Positions 43,160 through 52,282 of a stretch of DNA of 64,000 bases are shown one piece after another. Under the pieces are notes generated by a model, which was not told the origin of the DNA, searched no databases, and worked only from the letters and a program-made list of their open reading frames with translations. Positions within the stretch are counted from its first letter, which is position 1; each line of letters opens with the position of its first letter. The DNA is from Dialister sp900541485 (lineage in GTDB: Bacteria > Bacillota > Negativicutes > Veillonellales > Dialisteraceae): positions 372,001-436,000 of the forward strand of contig OZ221974.1 in NCBI GenBank assembly GCA_965119665.1, in the 5' to 3' direction. The translations under genes and the position numbers were made by a program.

Positions 43160-43750
43160 TTATCGGTTTTGTTTCTTCATAATCTCCTTTATCATGCGTT
43201 GCGCCACTTCGGAAAGTGCCAATCCCCGTTTCATACTCACTTCCTGCATCTTATGATGTGCCTCTTTTTCCGTCATTTCATAATGTTCCATCAGTAAACT
43301 TTTAGCTCTGTCTATAATTTTACGGGATGCTAATTCCCGTTCCATATTTTTTATGCGACCGGCTATTTCCATTTTATTCCTGAACTGGCTGACTGCTATC
43401 TGGATGGCCGGAAAAAGAGTTTTTTCTTCCACCGGCTTTATAACATATCCGAAAACATTCGATTTTTTCGCTTTTTCAATAATCTCTGCATCACCAAATG
43501 CAGTCAGCAATACAACCGGTGCCATATTTTCGTGGGCAATCATTTTAGCGGCTTGCAAACCGTCAAGTTTCGGCATTTTCACATCCAAAATAGCTAAATC
43601 CGGTTTTTTTTGCTTAACAAGCTCCAATGCAAGAAGCCCGTCCCCGGCAACACCTACCACCTGATGACCTGCTTCTTCCAATATCTCTTTTAAATCCATA
43701 CACAAGATAGCTTCATCATCGGCTATAACGATTCTGTAATGTTCACCCAT
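43160..43750 (-). CDS. ANTAR-domain response regulator
   Basis: A 196-residue response regulator. The receiver domain (1-120) has the acidic pocket I-A-D-D-E (8-12), the phospho-acceptor in L-A-I-L-D-V-K-M-P (D56) and K at V-I-K-P-V-E. A C-terminal ANTAR domain (about 135-192) has A-K-S-L-L-M-E-H-Y-E-M-T-E-K-E-A-H. ANTAR proteins bind tandem hairpins in mRNA leaders and prevent termination. It overlaps the histidine kinase gene by eight bases, so the two form a translationally coupled pair. No ANTAR target hairpin pair is evident at the neighbouring genes, so targets are probably elsewhere. Confidence 0.93.
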   Translation of the reverse strand: MGEHYRIVIADDEAILCMDLKEILEEAGHQVVGVAGDGLLALELVKQKKPDLAILDVKMPKLDGLQAAKMIAHENMAPVVLLTAFGDAEIIEKAKKSNVFGYVIKPVEEKTLFPAIQIAVSQFRNKMEIAGRIKNMERELASRKIIDRAKSLLMEHYEMTEKEAHHKMQEVSMKRGLALSEVAQRMIKEIMKKQNR

Positions 43751-45149
43751 CAGATCCCTCCAGCATAGATACAGGGCACCGTATATGAGCAGCTACCCGC
43801 CCATTTTCATTTTTTAATTCAAAAGTTCCATTCAATTCTATTTCTACCAGTGTACGAACAATTTGCAGCCCCAAATCGAATGTCTTTTGATTGAAAGACA
43901 GGGGTAAAGGGATTCCATCATTTTTTATATACACATGAATTTCATTATTTTCTATTTTTGTCCCTACCGCCAATTCTCCTTTTTCAAGTCCGTTAAATCC
44001 GTGGTCTATAGCATTATGGATTAATTCATTACTTGCGATTGCCAAGGGTAATGCTTTTTCCGACAAAACAATACACGGCTTTTCTGTCCGTTCTCTTATA
44101 AGCTCAACCCGGCAAGTTGCCAGACTGTCCAGAGAAAGCTTACACATCTTATCCAAAAGTATATTCCAGTCAATCCGGTCTCCGCTTTGAACAGCAAGAA
44201 TATCGTGAATCTGGGCTATCCCCATTATACGATTTACCGCTATTTTTAAAGCGTTTTTTGTTTCTTCATTATCGGAACGGCGGGCTTGGAGACGGAGCAT
44301 TCCTGCAATCGTATTCAACGAGTTTTTAACACGATGGTGAATTTCCCGTATAACAGAATCTTTAACCAGAATTTGCTTCTCTTTTTCCCGCACAGCCGTC
44401 ACATCACTGATAAGCAAAACAGTGCGGGAGACTCTCCCTCCGGAAAGAATCGGCATTCCCCATGCTGAAAGTGTCATTTCTCCGGATATTTTTTCACCAT
44501 AAGCAGGCTTCTTCGTTTCCATAATTGTATCTATCAGAGGAAAATGAACCACTGTATGACCGGATATTTCTTTTTTATCTGCAGTTTCTTTATCCAAGAC
44601 GAAATATAAATCTTCCGCCATATCATTAGCATAAATAATTCGCCCTACCGAATCAAGAATCATCATTCCGTCCTGAGGCCGGAGATTTTGGTATTCTCCA
44701 TTTTCCAAAGGTACCTGCAGCAGCATATACGCCGTATCCGTTAATACCTGCTGTTGTTTTTGAGAATTTGACATAAAAGCAACTACTGCAAATGGAATCC
44801 CTGCATTGTCGACAACCGGATAAGCTGTCAATGCTACCATGCGCCCGAAATTCAATTCTTTGCGCCCTACCACCTTGTGACCTGTGGCAAATACATTCTC
44901 CACAAGAGCAAATTCTTCGTCAAAATAAGCATCCCCCGGCCGGAAATAGGTATTTCCCATCGTATAAGAAGGCTTTTCCGCCAATAAAACGACAGATACC
45001 CTTTTATTATTTCCTTTGGCACAAATATAAATCTGGCTTTTTGCAATATCTGCAGCAAAAGGCAATGCTTTCTGGATATGATCCAGAATTTTTATTTGTA
45101 CATCCGTTAAACCCGTCATTTCCCGGGCCAAAGAATAAAGCTGGCTCAT
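43743..45149 (-). CDS. Sensor histidine kinase, HisKA_2/PdtaS type
   Basis: A 468-residue cytoplasmic kinase without membrane segments. A GAF-like N-terminal sensor (about 1-145) precedes a PAS domain (about 160-265). Then comes the HisKA_2 dimerisation helix with the phospho-acceptor in R-E-I-H-H-R-V-K-N-S-L-N-T-I, and a HATPase_c domain with S-N-E-L-I-H-N-A-I-D-H-G-F. This layout matches the PdtaS/EutW kinases that pair with ANTAR regulators. ATG at 45149 has AGAGGA five bases before it; the track upstream reaches a TTG five codons earlier. The signal is unknown. Confidence 0.92.
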   Translation of the reverse strand: MSQLYSLAREMTGLTDVQIKILDHIQKALPFAADIAKSQIYICAKGNNKRVSVVLLAEKPSYTMGNTYFRPGDAYFDEEFALVENVFATGHKVVGRKELNFGRMVALTAYPVVDNAGIPFAVVAFMSNSQKQQQVLTDTAYMLLQVPLENGEYQNLRPQDGMMILDSVGRIIYANDMAEDLYFVLDKETADKKEISGHTVVHFPLIDTIMETKKPAYGEKISGEMTLSAWGMPILSGGRVSRTVLLISDVTAVREKEKQILVKDSVIREIHHRVKNSLNTIAGMLRLQARRSDNEETKNALKIAVNRIMGIAQIHDILAVQSGDRIDWNILLDKMCKLSLDSLATCRVELIRERTEKPCIVLSEKALPLAIASNELIHNAIDHGFNGLEKGELAVGTKIENNEIHVYIKNDGIPLPLSFNQKTFDLGLQIVRTLVEIELNGTFELKNENGRVAAHIRCPVSMLEGSDG

Positions 45150-45172
45150 AATTTCCTCTGTCAATCATCTTT

Positions 45173-46183
45173 TTAATTTCCTAAAAAGGGAAGCCTCGGA
45201 TTTGCATTCAAGGTCATTTCTGCATAGTCACCCGCTTGTGCCATATAATAAGCACGGCATCCGATCATGGCGGCATTATCAGTACATAAAATCAAATCCG
45301 GACGACACATACGGATATTTCTAAGGTTACATTCTTTTTCTAATGCCCCACGGAGTCCGCTATTAGCTGCTACTCCTCCTGCAAGAGCAACGGTCGATAA
45401 TCCTGTTTTTTCAACAGCTGCCATTGTTTTTGAAACAAGAACATCGACGACCGCTTTTTGAAAAGATGCCGCCACATCCTCAAAAGAAACTTCCTCTTTT
45501 TTCATTTCTTTCGTGTGTAAATAATTAATTACAGAAGACTTCAATCCGCTAAAGGAAAAGTCAAAGCTGTGTTCCTTCCTGAGAGCAAGCGGAAAATGCA
45601 TCGTCTCAGGGTTCCCCGATTGGGCAAGCCTGTCAATATGCGGTCCGCCCGGATAAGGATATCCCATAATCCTTGCGATTTTATCAAAAGCCTCCCCTGC
45701 CGCATCATCTCTTGTCTGCCCCAAAAGTTCAAAACTATTATAATCCTTCACAACTACAAGCATCGTATGTCCGCCTGAAACCACAAGAGATAAAAACGGA
45801 GGCTCTAAATCAGGATATTGAAGAAGATTTGCAAAAATATGCCCTTCCATATGATTTACGGCTATCAGCGGTTTATCCAATGCCCACGCTGCCGTTTTAG
45901 CCGCTGCTACTCCTACCAGTAAGGCGCCGACAAGTCCCGGCCCCTGCGTAACGGCAATAGCATCTAAATCTTCCCATGTATATTGAGCTTGTTCCAATGC
46001 TTCTATGGCAACAGGTAATACATCTTCTATATGATGCCGGGATGCAATTTCAGGTACTACTCCTCCAAATTTTTTATGGATGGGAACCTGGGTGGAAATA
46101 ATATTTGAAAGCACTTGCCTGCCATTTTCTACAACAGCACAGGATGTTTCATCACAGCTTGTTTCAAATGCTAAAATTTTCAT
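45173..46183 (-). CDS. tsaD: tRNA N6-adenosine threonylcarbamoyltransferase
   Basis: A 336-residue ASKHA-fold enzyme that transfers threonylcarbamoyl to A37 of ANN-reading tRNAs, making t6A with TsaB and TsaE. F-E-T-S-C-D-E-T opens the protein, and the metal-binding H-M-E-G-H is near residue 111. The phosphate motifs V-S-G-G-H-T and A-G-G-V-A-A-N are present. AAGGAG precedes the ATG. It closes the tsaE-tsaB-rimI-tsaD cluster. Confidence 0.97.
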   Translation of the reverse strand: MKILAFETSCDETSCAVVENGRQVLSNIISTQVPIHKKFGGVVPEIASRHHIEDVLPVAIEALEQAQYTWEDLDAIAVTQGPGLVGALLVGVAAAKTAAWALDKPLIAVNHMEGHIFANLLQYPDLEPPFLSLVVSGGHTMLVVVKDYNSFELLGQTRDDAAGEAFDKIARIMGYPYPGGPHIDRLAQSGNPETMHFPLALRKEHSFDFSFSGLKSSVINYLHTKEMKKEEVSFEDVAASFQKAVVDVLVSKTMAAVEKTGLSTVALAGGVAANSGLRGALEKECNLRNIRMCRPDLILCTDNAAMIGCRAYYMAQAGDYAEMTLNANPRLPFLGN

Positions 46184-46192
46184 TCTGACTCC

Positions 46193-46651
46193 TTATAACG
46201 GTCGGGACATGATATATCCGTTTTCCTTAGGTAATTCATATACATCTTTTCTTACACTGACTACTTTAAAATTATATTTCCAATACAGTTTTTGTGCTGC
46301 CAGATTACTGACACGAACCTCCAAAAACATCGTCTGCATGTGACGGCTTACCGCCTCCAAAATCCCTCTTTTTATGATTTCCTCGGCTACACCTTTTCTA
46401 CGAAACGAGGGATAAACTCCGATATTTACCAATTGCGCTTCATCAGCCACAAACCAGAAGCACCCGTAGCCCACTATTCCCCCATTTATTTTCGCAACGA
46501 AATATTGACTGTGTGCACCGGCCAAATCATTCTTTATTGTTTCTTCCCGCCATGCATCCGGGAAGCATTGGCATCCTATTTCATAAATACTGTTTGAGTC
46601 TTCCGCTGTTGCTTCCTCTATTACAATATGATACCGTGTTTTTTCTCCCAT
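46193..46651 (-). CDS. rimI: Ribosomal protein S18-alanine N-acetyltransferase, RimI-like
   Basis: A 152-residue GNAT acetyltransferase. The acetyl-CoA site is R-R-K-G-V-A-E-E-I-I (near residue 83), and L-E-V-R-V-S-N-L-A-A-Q-K-L-Y is the RimI-type C-terminal motif. The start lies within tsaB (31-base overlap) and has GAGG five bases before it. Its place among the t6A genes is typical of Firmicutes. The real substrate could be a protein other than S18. Confidence 0.9.
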   Translation of the reverse strand: MGEKTRYHIVIEEATAEDSNSIYEIGCQCFPDAWREETIKNDLAGAHSQYFVAKINGGIVGYGCFWFVADEAQLVNIGVYPSFRRKGVAEEIIKRGILEAVSRHMQTMFLEVRVSNLAAQKLYWKYNFKVVSVRKDVYELPKENGYIMSRPL

Positions 46652-47316
46652 AAGACCTCTGCCTCACTTCTGCGGATATAGTTGGGAAGCAACGTCAAAG
46701 GATCATCGGTTTCCCCTTTTTTCATATGATACCAACCTGCCATAGCAACTGATGATGCACGACAACATCTGTTTTGTGGCGGTGCTATCTGGATACCTGC
46801 GGAAAAAATCTCTTTTTTATAGGTATCTGCACTTTCTCCGACCGCTATAACAGGTCCTCCATGACGTACAGCAGCTTTAAGTACCTCTTCCAAAGGAGCC
46901 GCCTCTGCCGGTGCTTCTTCCCATATTTCATCAAATGCACCGTAAAGAGCAGCATACACATTCCCCCGCTGCGCATCTTCTAAAGGTAAAATAAATGCTT
47001 GTGCGCCTGCCATATTATAGGCAAGAGCTTCCAATGTATTCACTCCGATTAACGGTACTTTCCATAAATAAGAAGCCGTTTTGGCAGTCGCCAGACCGAT
47101 ACGGAGACCTGTAAAAGACCCCGGTCCTTTTGCCACTGCAATAGCGGTAATATCTTTTTTCTCAACGCCCGCCTCTTTTAACATGGCATCCATGTGCGGC
47201 ACCAATTGCTCAGAATGTGTAAGTTTTCTCTGCACAGTCCATTCTGATACGAGTTTATCTTCCTCTGCAAGAGCACAGCTTAAGACAAACGAAGATGTAT
47301 CAATTGCCAGAAGCAT
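46621..47316 (-). CDS. tsaB: tRNA threonylcarbamoyladenosine biosynthesis protein TsaB
   Basis: A 231-residue partner of TsaD with a degraded ASKHA fold. A-I-D-T-S-S opens the protein and G-P-G-S-F-T-G-L-R-I-G-L-A-T-A-K is the family signature (residues 66-81). AAGGAG lies before the ATG within the end of tsaE (17-base overlap). It is needed as the dimerisation platform for TsaD. Confidence 0.95.
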   Translation of the reverse strand: MLLAIDTSSFVLSCALAEEDKLVSEWTVQRKLTHSEQLVPHMDAMLKEAGVEKKDITAIAVAKGPGSFTGLRIGLATAKTASYLWKVPLIGVNTLEALAYNMAGAQAFILPLEDAQRGNVYAALYGAFDEIWEEAPAEAAPLEEVLKAAVRHGGPVIAVGESADTYKKEIFSAGIQIAPPQNRCCRASSVAMAGWYHMKKGETDDPLTLLPNYIRRSEAEVLWEKKHGIIL

Positions 47317-47773
47317 ATTTTAAAATCTCCTTTGCCACAGAAAGGGGCGCTTTTTCTCCCCAGGAAATATGAAATTCCCTTTCTGTTTCATTAATATATT
47401 TTATTGCTATAAAAATACTTTCCTCCGGAATCATCCGCGGAAACAAATCTGCCCATTCGGCTACCGTTACGCCGCCTACACTATATTCTTCCCAGCCTAT
47501 ATTATACAAATCATCTTCTCTGTCCAGCCGGTAGAAATCAAAATGCTTAAGCGGTAATGGTCCGTCATAACAGTTTAAAATCGTAAACGTAGGACTTGTG
47601 ACAATTTCATTGATTCCCATTCCTTTTGCAAGTCCCTGGACAAAATGAGTTTTACCTGCACCCAAATCTCCGGAAAGAGCAATAAACAAGTGATTCACTG
47701 CACGTTTCCCCAGCCATTCGCCAAATGCCACTGTTTCCTGCTCTGAAAAGGTTTTTATTACCATTTCATTCAT
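47300..47773 (-). CDS. tsaE: tRNA t6A ATPase TsaE
   Basis: A 157-residue P-loop ATPase of the t6A complex. Walker A is G-D-L-G-A-G-K-T (about 35-42), and S-P-T-F-T-I and the downstream H-F-D-F-Y-R-L family motif are intact. It overlaps the upstream patatin-like gene by eight bases and tsaB by 17, so the whole set is coupled. Confidence 0.95.
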   Translation of the reverse strand: MNEMVIKTFSEQETVAFGEWLGKRAVNHLFIALSGDLGAGKTHFVQGLAKGMGINEIVTSPTFTILNCYDGPLPLKHFDFYRLDREDDLYNIGWEEYSVGGVTVAEWADLFPRMIPEESIFIAIKYINETEREFHISWGEKAPLSVAKEILKYASGN

Positions 47774-48653
47774 ACAGCCACCCCATCAATTCATCAAAAC
47801 GTTCCATTCCTATGCGGTATCCCTCATTATGAAGCTGCAGAAGTTTATCAGAATCGGTTTCTGCCCTTTTCACGGAAACCGGCCCTTGGGGTCGTATAAC
47901 AAATATTTCCCCTTTTTCTTCCAAACGCAACAGCATTTCCATTTTTTGATTATATACAGACGGAACCCGGTACAAGGCACTCAGTACCGCCGGATATTTA
48001 TTTCCTGCCATAAAATCTATAAAAGGTTTACATATGCCGGGTATTTCTTTTTTTCGGTAAGAATCATCTCTGGTCAATATATACACCGGTTTGGCCGTTG
48101 GGAAAGGCAGTTCTTCTGGAAGCGGAGCCAAAGGCATAGCAACTCCTCCATCCGCATAAAGCACATCACCGATATTAACAGGTGGCGACAGCAAAGGAAT
48201 TGACGCGCTTGCTTTTATGACATTCATATACTCGTCAACCGGATAGTCTTTATTTGAAATATATTCGGCCTGCCCATTGAAACAATTAGTCACCACAACC
48301 CGTAAATCGGATTTTGTATTTTCTAATGCTTCTATATCAATCGGATCCAGCTTATAAGTCAATTGCCCGAACATAAAATCAAAGTTGAAATAATTCCTCT
48401 TTTTAAGTAAATGTCTGAACCCCATATACCGTTTATCATTGCAATATTTAGCATTAATCCGTATATTCCGTCCTTTTTGCTCCGATAAATAGCAGATAGC
48501 CTGCATGGCGCCCGCAGAAGTCCCTATTACTTTGAGAAAGCGAAGACCTTTTTCAAGAAAAGCGTCCAAAACTCCTGCCTCAAAAACGCCCCTCATGGCT
48601 CCGCCTTCCAAAATCAAAGCCGCTCCGGCGGGTGCATAAAACATAGAGTTCAT
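47766..48653 (-). CDS. Patatin-like phospholipase family protein
   Basis: A 295-residue protein with the full patatin catalytic set: oxyanion motif L-E-G-G-A-M-R-G-V-F-E-A-G (near 15-27), nucleophile in V-I-G-T-S-A-G-A (near 43) and catalytic aspartate in Y-A-D-G-G-V. Such proteins are lipid acyl hydrolases; the bacterial YlbK/RssA-like group is poorly characterised. There is no signal peptide, so it acts on the inner face of the membrane or in the cytoplasm. It heads the tsaE-tsaB-rimI-tsaD series through an eight-base overlap. GAGGAG lies 11 bases before the ATG. Confidence 0.88.
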   Translation of the reverse strand: MNSMFYAPAGAALILEGGAMRGVFEAGVLDAFLEKGLRFLKVIGTSAGAMQAICYLSEQKGRNIRINAKYCNDKRYMGFRHLLKKRNYFNFDFMFGQLTYKLDPIDIEALENTKSDLRVVVTNCFNGQAEYISNKDYPVDEYMNVIKASASIPLLSPPVNIGDVLYADGGVAMPLAPLPEELPFPTAKPVYILTRDDSYRKKEIPGICKPFIDFMAGNKYPAVLSALYRVPSVYNQKMEMLLRLEEKGEIFVIRPQGPVSVKRAETDSDKLLQLHNEGYRIGMERFDELMGWLYE

Positions 48654-48696
48654 TTCTATTAATGCTCCTCTTCCATACCTTATCTGTTACGCCAAA

Positions 48697-49449
48697 CTAT
48701 TTAGAACGGGCAGACTGTTTTTTCACTGCATCAATTTTTGCTTGAACAGCTTCCTGATCGCCCAAATAAGAAACATCCCGTACTGTAAAATCTTCATTTA
48801 AATGATATACCAACGGTACTCCTGTGGGAATATTCATTCCTGCAATTTCCTTATCGGAAATTCCTTCCAGATGCGTTCTCAATGCCCGTATGGAATTACC
48901 GTGGGCTACAATTAAAAGCTTTTTCCCTGCGACAATCTGCGGTTTAATTTCTTCTTCAAAATAGGGAGCCACCCGCGCCACTGTATCTTTCAAGCATTCT
49001 GTCAGCGGTAATTCCACTTCACCCTTAATTTTTTGATAAGGCGCCTGCTTTTTCGGATTTCTCGGATCGTCTTTATCCAATGACGGCGGCTGCACATCAT
49101 AAGAACGTCTCCAGAGGTGCACCTGTTCTTCCCCATATTTTTCTGTCGTTTCTGACTTATTTAAGCCCTGCAATGCTCCATAATGACGTTCATTCAAACG
49201 GTAATCCTTAATCATGGGAATCCAGGCCAAATCCAGCTCATCCAAAACGGTATAAGCGGTATGGATAGCTCTCTTTAAAACAGATGTATAACAGATATCA
49301 AACCGGTATCCGCCTTCTTTTAAGAGACTTCCGGCCTGTTTGGCTTCTGCATATCCGGTTTCCGTCAGATCTACATCTGTCCAACCGCAAAATAAATTTA
49401 ATTTATTCCATTCGCTTTCCCCATGTCTGATTACTACCAATGTGTACAT
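48697..49449 (-). CDS. gpmA: 2,3-bisphosphoglycerate-dependent phosphoglycerate mutase
   Basis: A 250-residue glycolytic enzyme interconverting 3- and 2-phosphoglycerate. The phosphohistidine motif is V-I-R-H-G-E-S-E-W-N (near residues 7-16), with a second active-site histidine in V-A-H-G-N-S-I-R-A-L. The substrate loop N-E-R-H-Y-G-A-L-Q-G-L-N-K is present. AGGAGG precedes the ATG. It follows thiL after 12 bases and may be part of that unit. Confidence 0.97.
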   Translation of the reverse strand: MYTLVVIRHGESEWNKLNLFCGWTDVDLTETGYAEAKQAGSLLKEGGYRFDICYTSVLKRAIHTAYTVLDELDLAWIPMIKDYRLNERHYGALQGLNKSETTEKYGEEQVHLWRRSYDVQPPSLDKDDPRNPKKQAPYQKIKGEVELPLTECLKDTVARVAPYFEEEIKPQIVAGKKLLIVAHGNSIRALRTHLEGISDKEIAGMNIPTGVPLVYHLNEDFTVRDVSYLGDQEAVQAKIDAVKKQSARSK

Positions 49450-49461
49450 TGCTATTCCTCC

Positions 49462-50451
49462 TTATGTACGAAAATGATCATACCCCTTGGGAATCATCAA
49501 TACCGTTTCGTTTTTACTCTTTATAAAAACCTGTCCCGCCCCTTTGTCGCAGACAGTACCAATCTTTGTTACCGGGTGGATTCCTTTTATTTTTTCCCAA
49601 TTTTTTCGGCTCATCGTTCCTGCCAGCTCATAATCTTCTCCGCCGGTGAATGCCCAGTTCAAAGGATCTGTACCAAGACGTTCACCCAACCGGATTGTTT
49701 CTTCCGACAAAGGAATTTTATCTTTATCCAAATTTATAATAACCTTGCTTGCTGCCGCTATTTCATTCAGCTCTTGAGAAAGACCGTCTGAAACATCATT
49801 GAGTGAAGTGACTCCTGCTTCACGGAGCATTTTTCCTAATTGAATCTGTGCTTCAGGTCTTCTGTGCCGCTTGGTGAGACTTGGAAAGTCCGTATCGCAT
49901 TGATGTAGGATAGATGCAAGCCCTGCTGCAGAATCTCCTACCGTTTCTGTAACAAAAACCACATCTCCCACCTGTGCCCCGCTTCGTTTCACCGCCCGGT
50001 CTGACGGCACGATACCCACAACAGTCCCTGTCAATATCACACCACCCAAAGATGCAGTCATGTCACCTCCGAGCAAGTTGACACTGTATTTCCTGCAACA
50101 TTCACGAATACCGTGATAGCAATTCTCTAAATCCTCAAGTGATAAATCTTTGGGAAGTGCAAGCGAGAGAACAAAGGCTACCGGTTCTGCTCCCATCGCC
50201 GCCATATCACTGAAATTAACAGCACAGATACGATATCCTACATCTGAAAAACTCATCGTTTCTTTGGTAAAATGAATTCCCTCTACCATAGTATCTGTGG
50301 ATATCACCTGATCGTATCCGGGAGGTGTCACATAAACTGCCCCGTCGTCACCGGCCCCGAGTTTTACTGATTCAGGCCGGTAAATGAAGTCCTTTAATAT
50401 CCGACGGATACAACCAAATTCTCCGACGTCTGTTACAGTTTTTTCTTTCAT
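49462..50451 (-). CDS. thiL: Thiamine-monophosphate kinase
   Basis: A 329-residue ATP-dependent kinase making thiamine diphosphate from thiamine monophosphate. G-A-G-D-D-G-A-V, S-T-D-T-M-V-E-G-I-H-F and S-D-M-A-A-M-G-A-E-P are the ATP and metal motifs, and D-V-S-D-G-L-S-Q-E-L and G-G-E-D-Y-E-L are in the C-terminal half. The ATG overlaps the nicotinamidase stop by four bases (ATGA). No TPP riboswitch is seen upstream. Confidence 0.95.
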   Translation of the reverse strand: MKEKTVTDVGEFGCIRRILKDFIYRPESVKLGAGDDGAVYVTPPGYDQVISTDTMVEGIHFTKETMSFSDVGYRICAVNFSDMAAMGAEPVAFVLSLALPKDLSLEDLENCYHGIRECCRKYSVNLLGGDMTASLGGVILTGTVVGIVPSDRAVKRSGAQVGDVVFVTETVGDSAAGLASILHQCDTDFPSLTKRHRRPEAQIQLGKMLREAGVTSLNDVSDGLSQELNEIAAASKVIINLDKDKIPLSEETIRLGERLGTDPLNWAFTGGEDYELAGTMSRKNWEKIKGIHPVTKIGTVCDKGAGQVFIKSKNETVLMIPKGYDHFRT

Positions 50452-51005
50452 TCTTTTAGAATTTTTACTCCTGCCTTTTTCAACTGTTCTAATGTTTTTA
50501 TATGGTCTTCCTTTTTAACATAACCTACTCCCTTTTCAAGAAGAGATACTGTATGCCCCGCTTTCAGTAAATCCAAGACCGTTTCCTTCACACAATATTC
50601 TGAAGCTATGCCTCCCACATATACGTGACGGGACAAAACGTCTTTTAATACCCCTCCCTGTTCATTCTCACCATAAAATGCGGAATATTCTTCTATTTCA
50701 TCATTTTTACCTTTAAGGAAAATATTCCCTTCAAAAGGCTTATTATCCTTTTTTATAACCTTGTCAGAAAAATCATGGTCGATAGCGGCTCCTTTTTCTC
50801 CGGCCACACAATGCACGGGCCATATCCCTCCATTTACCTGAAAGGACCGGTTAGAAGGACTGTGCCAGTCTCCTGTATAGAACGCTTTCACGTCATGGGT
50901 ATTGATGAATTGTATTAAATATGAAACGGCCTCTCTGCTGTGCAGGCAGGCTAAAGTCCCCTCAATAAAATCATATTGGCAATCTACTATAACAAGAGAA
51001 TCCAT
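50448..51005 (-). CDS. pncA: Nicotinamidase (isochorismatase family)
   Basis: A 185-residue cysteine hydrolase converting nicotinamide to nicotinate for NAD salvage. The catalytic aspartate is in V-D-C-Q-Y-D-F (D8), metal ligands lie in T-G-D-W-H-S-P-S-N, W-P-V-H-C-V-A-G is the nicotinamidase signature, and the nucleophile cysteine is in G-I-A-S-E-Y-C-V-K-E-T. GAGG precedes the ATG. It heads a nicotinamidase-thiL-gpmA series and is divergent from the membrane-protein gene at 51265. Confidence 0.92.
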   Translation of the reverse strand: MDSLVIVDCQYDFIEGTLACLHSREAVSYLIQFINTHDVKAFYTGDWHSPSNRSFQVNGGIWPVHCVAGEKGAAIDHDFSDKVIKKDNKPFEGNIFLKGKNDEIEEYSAFYGENEQGGVLKDVLSRHVYVGGIASEYCVKETVLDLLKAGHTVSLLEKGVGYVKKEDHIKTLEQLKKAGVKILKE

Positions 51006-51264
51006 TTTACCTCACCTTTCTTTATTTTCAATCTGTATTTCTTATTATTTTAACAGCTTTTATAGAGTGTGTAAAAGTCCGGAAAAGCTTTATCTTTTTC
51101 AGAGCCCTATCTCAAAAGTTGTTATTTCCCAAATCAGATACGTACAGCACCGGAAATAAATACATTTGCCCGGATTTTTTATTTATCAGCTTGCACCAAC
51201 CTCATTTTATAGGTATACTTTGAAAGTACATATAACTCAATTATTGATTAAGGAGATGTCGGTT

Positions 51265-52230
51265 TTGGACTTTGTTACCACCCTCGTTTATTTTCTGAAT
51301 ATCGGTTTATTCAGTGCACTTGTTGCCCGCTTTACCGGTGCCATTTTATCGGTTCTTGTTTTTTGCTCTCTTCTTTATATGGGTGCCACTCCTATAGAAA
51401 CAATCGGTATGATGCTTACTTATCTTGTTTTTATGCGTCTTACCATTTACACCCAGAGAAATCGCGTCAACTTTAAAAAGATGCAAGTTTTTACGGGTAT
51501 GAAAATCGTACCTGCCATTGCTCTTATTCTGATTTTCTTGTTTCTCTACCCGTTTGCAGGATTAGCTATATTTTTACTTGTGTTTATGGCAGAAGTATTA
51601 TCAAAAATGCGGAACCGGATGCTTCCCGAAAAGAAAATGAGCTGCAAGGAACTTATGCCTTACATCATAGCAGGTTCTGTATTAATGACACTTTCTATGC
51701 TCCTTGTCGAATTTATCCCAGAGTCCTTTTACTATATTCTGGGCGGACTCATGATTGTTGCCCTTTGTGCTTTTTTCTGGTGGGTAGGAGATAATAGAGA
51801 CCGTCTTTCTTCTTCATGGGATAAAGTTATCATTGCTTCTTTTATTCCTGCCGGACTTTTTGGTTTTGATATGGCCGACTGGATTGACGATTTAAAAAGA
51901 AATGTAAATCCTACACGGTTAGCCTTTAATCTTCCATTTATATTCTTACCGGTCTTTTTTATAACTTTCGTTATGGCTAATATTTTATTCGGTATATTTT
52001 CTCTTTCAGGCATGGTTGTTGTCTTCTGCTCTGCCATCGGACTTCGCCTCTTCGGATATTATGAAATGAGCGGAAAAGGAAAAATGAACCGCATTGCCTT
52101 GGGGATAACTCTTCTCGCAGCCTTTTTACTTTTTCTGACAGCACCCGTCCCGATTGGTGTCACCCAATCAATTGATGCCTTTCTCAATCAAAATCATTAC
52201 GGATTCAATGGAATCTTAAATATGTTCTGA
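51265..52230 (+). CDS. Integral membrane protein of unknown function
   Basis: A 321-residue protein with about nine hydrophobic segments and few conserved polar motifs. I do not recognise a family. The frame runs from an ATG at 51166 and includes an ATG at 51256, but AAGGAG ends exactly where that second ATG begins. The TTG at 51265, nine bases after AAGGAG and just before the first membrane segment, is the likely start. A charged D-D-L-K-R-N-V-N-P-T-R loop near residue 210 and an N-terminal M-R-L-T-I-Y-T-Q-R-N-R cytoplasmic loop are the clearest landmarks. It is monocistronic with its own terminator. Confidence 0.65.
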   Translation: MDFVTTLVYFLNIGLFSALVARFTGAILSVLVFCSLLYMGATPIETIGMMLTYLVFMRLTIYTQRNRVNFKKMQVFTGMKIVPAIALILIFLFLYPFAGLAIFLLVFMAEVLSKMRNRMLPEKKMSCKELMPYIIAGSVLMTLSMLLVEFIPESFYYILGGLMIVALCAFFWWVGDNRDRLSSSWDKVIIASFIPAGLFGFDMADWIDDLKRNVNPTRLAFNLPFIFLPVFFITFVMANILFGIFSLSGMVVVFCSAIGLRLFGYYEMSGKGKMNRIALGITLLAAFLLFLTAPVPIGVTQSIDAFLNQNHYGFNGILNMF

Positions 52231-52267
52231 CAAAAAAGCGGTTCACTACTGTGAGCCGCTTTTTTGA
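52231..52267. terminator. Bidirectional terminator between the membrane protein gene and nth
   Basis: Arms AAAAAAGCGGTTCAC and GTGAGCCGCTTTTTT (one G-T pair) around a short loop, with A and T runs on both sides. Confidence 0.92.
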
Positions 52268-52282
52268 TGCCATAATTATTTT

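Noticed and set aside
50452..51005. TPP riboswitch upstream of thiL
   Set aside because: thiL overlaps the nicotinamidase gene, leaving no leader, and no thi-box sequence is seen.
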